DNA of 64,000 nucleotides from Pseudoscleropodium purum (lineage: Eukaryota; Streptophyta; Bryopsida; Hypnales; Brachytheciaceae), in the NCBI GenBank assembly GCA_963969395.1, contig OZ017795.1:9114001-9178000 (forward strand), given 5' to 3'. The translations under genes and the position numbers were made by a program. Each line of letters begins with the position of its first letter. The first letter of the stretch is position 1. Positions 58,301-64,000 of this stretch are shown in pieces. The notes under the pieces were generated by a model. That model saw nothing but the letters and a program-made list of their open reading frames with translations. It had not been told where the DNA came from and made no database searches.

Positions 58301-61300
58301 ATTGATTTGCCTCTTCCATGATAACCTCAACTCATCCTGCAATGCCACATTTTGGTATTTCAGGATAGATCCTGTTGGCCCCAAGGCGCTGGCACCCACG
58401 ACCCTTTCCTCTTCATCTGGCTTAGCTGCCAAATCTTCTGGAGTTTCACAAACACCAGATTTGAGTTCTGGATACGGTTCACAGCCCCTGAATGGACCAG
58501 GGGTGAGCCCTCCTTGGCCACGAATGAATTCAAATGACGTGCAGCGGTACGCACGTGTATTTAGCAAGGTGGATACTGATCATGATGGGAAGATTACAGG
58601 AGAGCAAGCTCGCCAGCTTTTTCTTAGTTGGCAACTTCCGAAAGGTGTGTTGACTGACAAACTAGATGGTTTCCGTGATCTTGCTGAGTTTCCTGGCGTC
58701 TGCACCTTCTATTCAATCTATTTGGTTCGGTTCATATATTGGTACAAAGTGGACAACGATTAGTCAGTGTGAAGTGTACAAGATTTGTACTCAAGACATG
58801 CAGTCATTGAGGCGTGGTTTATGTTGTTGTCTTGTGGTTATGTTATTATGTTGTTGTCATCTCTCTTATTCGAATTTTTCTGGGACATTAAATGGTTAGG
58901 TACTTCCTGTTTATCGAACCTATCAAGTGATCCCTGTGCTGAAATTCTTATCATGTACTTTGTCAACCCAGATGTGCTCAAGCAGGTCTGGAATCTTTCT
59001 GATCAAGATGGTGATAGCATGCTATCAGTACGAGAGTTTTGTACTGCGCTATATCTTATGGAACGCTCTAGAGAGGGCCGACCCCTTCCTCCAAGACTCC
59101 CACCGGGCATTCATCTTGATGATCCCCGTGGTCCTGATGGGCAGATGTCAGCAGGCCAGCGTCAAGGCTATGGTGGTTCTAACTGGCAGCAGCAAGGTGA
59201 TTAGCCACGATGCTCCATTTCGTTCTGATGGCTTCAAATCAGTTTAGAGGGAAAATGTAGCTATTGCATCTCCTCAATTTCTTGCATTCTTGGTTATACT
59301 TTCTGAATGCTGCTCCCCTGGAAATCTTCAACCTTTTAAATAGTCGTGCACACTGATTTATCGAGTTACTAATGTTGAGATTCTGGTTTGGAGGGTATTC
59401 GTGGGTGTTCCTATGGTGTACTGCTTCTCCCACTCCGTTTGTTAATTGCAGCTTTGTAAGTTTTTTTCGTAATAGTTTTCCTTGGGTTTGCAGGGAGCAT
59501 GCAACAGATGGGTCCAGGATCTTCACCAGGATCTGGTCCTGCCCCTATACGTCCTACACTTTTGACCACTCCGGCAGGACAACAGAATCTCCAGAATCTA
59601 ACTTCTGGTGGACGAGATGCTGCTGAACCCCCAAAAGATGCTTTCGGGGAATTCAACTTCTTGAATAAGAAAAAGCAGCCTGATAAAGAAGTTTCAAGTT
59701 CCATGCCTACTCCAAATGCTTTGCCAAGGGGGATGGACACCTCTCTTAATAATGTACGTATTAATTTGTTGTGGCTCTCTTGCCAGCCTCGTTGATGGTC
59801 TGCTTTTGTCCCCAAGACTCAAGTTTTTGACTCCGCAAGAATATTTGATATTTGATATAATGTCAGCAAGTAAACTTTCTGTTGCTATTATTATTGCTTT
59901 GTTGATAGAAGGGCATTGAGCACGAGGCGTCGGATACTTCTCATGTTATAATTGTATTCTACGTGATGCTCAGGGTAATGTAGGTAGGAAAATGATGGAT
60001 CACAGAGAGAAGTCTGCATATTATCGAACCAAGCTCCAAGAAATTGTAAGAGTCTTTCATCATTATCATGTAGCATCTTGTGCGTCCCTACTGCATGACT
60101 TCGCGTTTGTCATCTAGCATCTTGTTTTGTGATGCATGACGAATTAAGAGATGTTGAATCTTAGAAATTGTATGAAACATGCTATGGTTTGCTTGTGTAA
60201 GGTGTAGTTTCTTGACAGATATTTTAGTAGAGAAACTTTATCCTACCATGGGTTTAAGAAAAATGTTTTCTCTGAACTTATCAGGTTTTGTTTAAAAGTC
60301 GCTGTGACAATAAGCTATCGGAGATAACGGAGAGAGCTGCTGCAGACAAGCGAGAGGTTTGCGTGCTTTATACTCTAGAAACAATGTACTAGTGTTTCAT
60401 GCGCACTTTTAGTCATCACTAGCGTTGCTGTTCTGGTGCTGAAAATGTACAATAAGCAATATGGCTCAAGTATTAGAAGACAATATCCGAGTTTTTTTCA
60501 TTTTATGAAGCTCATGCATGTTTTATCATTCAAAGGTTCTCACCTGCAGTTTAGTGAGGTGTCCACATACCTGAATGACTTGAGTTACTGAATGACTTTC
60601 GTATGTTTTATTACTCAATGCTTCTGTATGCTCTAGGTGGAGTCGTTGGCAAAGAAATACGATGAGAAGTTCAAGGCTGCAGCTGAAGTGAACGCCCAGC
60701 TAGCTCTCGAGAATGCAGCTCTTAAAGATGCTCAGGTAATTGGCGTAACATCAATACAACTACACAAAGATGACTTCAAGAAACAGTATCTGCACCTGAT
60801 CGATGGGACGGAATTTGCCTTGTGTACAATAAATTATTCTTAATTTTTGAGTTTCCTACCTATATTGCAGGAGAAGAAGATGGAGCTTCTAGATGCTCTT
60901 TTCAAGATGGAACATGGTGGTGATCCTAATGCTCTTCTTCAGGTACCGTTCACATTATCCATGCGGATGAAATTTGGGATTTACTCTGATCGGCACTCTT
61001 GGCTGGTAGATTGTTGCTATGCAGTGACGGTTCAATATCTTCTGATGTTGGAGATGTAGTTGGCCTTGAAAAAGATACTTTGGCGTTAAGTAATCATAGT
61101 CCTGTTACTGCTTGTCCTATCTGCAGAAACGAGCGGACCACATCGCTACTGACGTAGACAAGTTGAAGATGGCACTTCGTGAGCGTGGTCATCTTCTAGG
61201 TGTAGAGGTCAAACAAAAGATTCCGAAGGAGATGCCTTTCGGTGAGTGCAAGTTCTGTGAATGTGCAATGTGAATCGTACGCATCTTCGTCTTCAATGTG

Positions 61301-63443
61301 AATTGATGTTTACATTGGTTTAGGAAAGGAATGTCTCATGGGTTTGGGGAATTATGTTTCAGGCTGGATGCAAAATCTTCAAGAGAAAGCTGCTGCATGG
61401 GATAACTGGGATGAGCTGGTGGATAGAGGTTGACTTCTGACAACTAGAATGAGAATTTTTTTATTTCTCCATATTTGCTGAGTTTTTGTAATTCACTAGC
61501 TTGGCGTGGTCTATGTTGTTTTTTAGGGAAGTAAGCACCTTCTTTATTTTGGGTCCCAGGCCACAGTAGTCATTCATCCAAGAACTGTTTATTCCCGCGA
61601 TTTTTGCTGTCATTCTTTTAAAAGACTAATTTAATATCTCTGGCAGACTTCTCTGCGGTCCACAATTTGACGGATGAGATTACTTCTACGGACGAACCTT
61701 CTGCTGCAGCCAGTTGGGGTAAAGAGGAAGACGATTCTTTAAAGAATGGAACTCCTCCTGCCGTCAAAGTTGAAAACAAAGTTCCTGCCGTAAATGGCGA
61801 TTTGGATGTACATAAAGAAGCTCCTTCAACCCCAGAAACGGCCCCAGATGTGACTCCTGAAAATCATAGTGAAGCACCAACAAGGACTGGTGTCAGTGAT
61901 GTTTCGTCTTCAAAACCCTCCTTCGATGTAAAAAGTGGAGTTAGCTCATCAGTTCCAACTACCAAAGCCAGTGATAGGTGCATTACCCTTTGCCTATTCA
62001 TTTGAGTACAGTTTTGGATAGAAGACTCGTACAGTCTCTTGTTCGCCACTGTCGGAGTTGAAGTCTGTTCTAGCACGAGGAACTCTATCACCTTCATCAT
62101 CTTTTGGTCTGATATATTCCTGTTGGTGCAGATATGCAAACGTAGCAGAGTCGCAGGAGTTTGGTTCCGACGTGTTTAATGGCTCCACAGCTGCAAGCTC
62201 TCCAACAAGCAGGTTTGTACCTTTCAACTTGTGCTTGGTTGTTAAGCTCTCATTTCTCTTTGAACTTTGAGCTCTCATTTCTCTATTCTGTATTGTGAAG
62301 TTTTATTCAACCTTCTGGCTTCTTTGCCCTTCCATAATTTTTTGTATTTGTTGTCTGTAGTTCGGAAGTAGGACGTGGGTCTTTCACACAGGACGCATTT
62401 TCAGGAATTGGATCTTCTTGGGGATTTGGATTAAATGAAGATGATGGAGAATCAGGGTCACGAGCTTCTTGGAATCCGCCCAGTACACAGGTGGAGACAT
62501 TTCCTGGTTGTGGCATTTTAACTGTACTTTGAGGATTTTTTTGGCAATTCTTTTCCTGAGTATCGGCATTTTCAATGTTTCCCCGGATTTTGGATTTTTT
62601 TTTTCGTACTCGTAGCTTTTGAATTTGTAAACAGATCGCCTAATTATGTTGCTGCAGAATGTAAATAATCAGTTGGATTATACAGTGGGTATTTCATTCT
62701 GAGTTGATGCTGCCTAAGAGTACATGATTGTCTCTCGAGTACTTACTAATTCTATATATGTACGATGCAGGCATCTCTCAATATCCCAAGCGCCCGTGGT
62801 GCGGCACGACTCAGTAAATCATCTGGTTCCTTCGACTTGGGCTCACCACGACCTTCAAGCATTGACGGAACCTCTAGCCCTGCAAGAGCATTTGAACGAA
62901 ATGGAACCAATCACAGTCATGATTTTGACTCGTTTGGAACTTTTGGCACTTCTAGAGACTCCAACAAAATTTCATCACTTTTTGGAGGCACTTCAAGCCC
63001 CAGAGCTTCTGCTACTCCTTCGCTATTTGGTGGCAGCCCGAAGGCCTCCAAGCGGGATGACGGTTTCAACAGTAGCTTCTCGCGATTTGATTCTTTTGGA
63101 CCTGGCAGTCCAGTCGCGCAACCAAGAGCGTTAGGTCAGCGGATACAACATTTCATTTTTTTCTTGTGAAGATGCTTAGGATGAGTACTTTCCTAATTGC
63201 AAGGGAGTGCCACTTCAGAGAGTTCCAAACATCATATCTTACTTAGACGTGTAATGTGCTGCAGGACCAAGTGAGGACCGACCCAGCAGTTTCTTAAATC
63301 GCTTTGACTCATTCAACAGTGTTCAAACTGATGGAGCACGCGACAATGCCTTTCATTCGGATGATGAGTCGGATTTTTTCTCAGCGCCAGGACCTTTCAG
63401 GGCCAAGCAATCACAGGCATCTGATGGATGGAAAGCTTTTTAG
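55315..63443 (+). CDS. AtEH/Pan1: EH-domain endocytic protein, AtEH/Pan1 type (TPLATE complex subunit)
   Basis: Seventeen exons: 55315-55443, 56895-57564, 57973-58120, 58364-58644, 58972-59196, 59494-59753, 59974-60045, 60285-60356, 60637-60735, 60871-60942, 61127-61241, 61363-61428, 61647-61977, 62132-62212, 62361-62490, 62771-63134 and 63265-63443. They join in frame to 1097 residues (Arabidopsis AtEH1 about 1020, AtEH2 about 1220). The first EH domain (residues 1-75) has the EF loop DLDRDGRISGGE and WQFSDQNRVGFLSRQEF. A Pro/Gln/Gly-rich linker follows. The second EH domain (about 365-450) has DTDHDGKITGEQ and VWNLSDQDGDSMLSVREFC. A coiled-coil region spans about 575-700. The acidic tail has repeated FDSFG and ends SDFFSAPGPF...DGWKAF. 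These proteins bind cargo and membranes in clathrin-mediated endocytosis and in actin-regulated autophagy. Intron 1 (1.45 kb) is enlarged by nested transposons. Confidence 0.96.
55970..56553. mobile_element. Pogo/Emigrant-like MITE in EH-gene intron 1
   Basis: The left end is CAGTAGACCTTCTCTAAAGT; the right end in reverse complement is CAGTAGAACCTCTCTAAAGT. Both are flanked by TA (55968-55969 and 56554-56555). The ends resemble Emigrant/Lemi1 (pogo-group Tc1/mariner) MITEs, which start CAGTAAAACCTCTAT. A short TAATGCCC run (about 56056-56083) lies inside. Excluding the nested insertion, it is only about 180 bp. Confidence 0.85.
56106..56506. mobile_element. TIR element, AGGTRGGAGGTTC family, copy C, nested in the pogo-like MITE
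   Basis: Left end AGGTAGGAGGCTCAGAAA; the right end in reverse complement is AGGTAGGAGGCTGTAAAA. The left flank is TA and the right flank TG, so the target duplication is imperfect. The interior (ATTTTTCAGACAAAGAAAAA, CCCAAGTGGTTTCGTATTTT) resembles copy B. No ORF. Confidence 0.82.
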
Positions 63444-64000
63444 GCAGTAGTGTAGCTCATGTTTGTCTTTCTGCCTTGTACCAGTGCAAAATATTAGGTT
63501 TTAATTGGCTCAGCATGAGGCCTCCACCTGGTTTGTATGAAGGTTCTCTTTCATTTCCTTCCATAGCTTCCATTCAACATTTTAAGCGTAGAAAGTGTAC
63601 TGGAGTGTATTGCTTCTTCATTCTCATCTTGGCTATGAGACGCGTTGCAGGTTTTTAGGGCTATTTTTTAGGATTTACAGCCGGAAGTGGTTGCTGCAAT
63701 CTTGCCTACAAGAGCAGCTATTCTTTTTGTTTCAAATGACTAGATATTCATATTATTGTGTTTTTCAGGTAATTCTCTTATGACAACAATGAAGTGTGTT
63801 TTGGAGTAGAAATTCTCTTGTAAGCAGCAAGGGTCTCTGGGTTCTGACTGTTTCAAAATGTGAGTCTTGAAAAAATAATAGATTTATCCTAAAAGTCTTG
63901 AAATGTTGCCCTTGACCCCTTTTGCAATTCTTATTTTAGATTGTCTTTGAATTTTGAATCAATTTGTTAATTTGTTATTTTATTGGAACAACATAAAATA
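63444..64000. other. 3' UTR of the EH-protein gene and start of the next intergenic region
   Basis: T-rich, non-coding sequence; no gene seen before the window ends. Confidence 0.6.

Noticed and set aside
1..64000. tRNA, rRNA, CRISPR or bacterial-type operon signals
   Set aside because: None recognised by eye. Exon-intron structure and plant gene families rule out a prokaryotic window.

Overview
This is nuclear DNA of a land plant. The genes carry many spliceosomal GT-AG introns, and plastid and peroxisome proteins are encoded. Coding exons are fairly GC-rich and sit in AT-rich intergenic DNA with decayed repeats and small inverted-repeat transposons. One gene (42338-44394, minus) encodes an alpha-tubulin N-acetyltransferase of the MEC-17/ATAT1 family. 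That enzyme tracks with cilia and flagella and is not known from flowering plants, so a plant with flagellated sperm is likely. A bryophyte, probably a moss, fits best; this is inference and not a species identification.

Layout. 1-2888 (+): the 3' part of an EF-hand mitochondrial-type carrier (SAMTL, At2g35800 type). 6143-10062 (+): a peroxisomal adenine-nucleotide carrier (PNC type). 12259-15113 (-): the WD40 protein SKI8/VIP3. 15.1-21.0 kb: AT-rich repeats. 21028-22494 (+): an intronless GT61 glycosyltransferase, followed by a tandem duplication and a Stowaway-like MITE. 22.5-28.3 kb: AT-rich, no gene seen. 28335-29322 (+): a B12D/MLRQ-like small protein. 32143-33764 (+): a plant serpin. 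34768-39232 (-): plastid VIPP1 in ten exons, head-to-head with 40329-41107 (+), RPA subunit 3 (RPA14). 42338-44394 (-): the tubulin acetyltransferase in five exons. 45067-46621: a 1.55-kb inverted-repeat element. 48715-49248 (+): transcription elongation factor ELOF1/Elf1. 52-53.7 kb: transposon pieces. 55315-63443 (+): a 17-exon EH-domain protein of the AtEH/Pan1 type (TPLATE complex), whose first intron holds two nested transposons.

The genes are a mixed housekeeping set with no operon-like logic: membrane transport, transcription and RNA quality control, replication, thylakoid upkeep, endocytosis and microtubule modification. Exon boundaries were placed by hand from splice consensus, reading phase and family similarity. 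The reading frame closes without remainder in all ten complete genes, and the partial SAMTL gene stays in frame from its first visible exon to the stop. No tRNA, rRNA, CRISPR or organellar gene was recognised.
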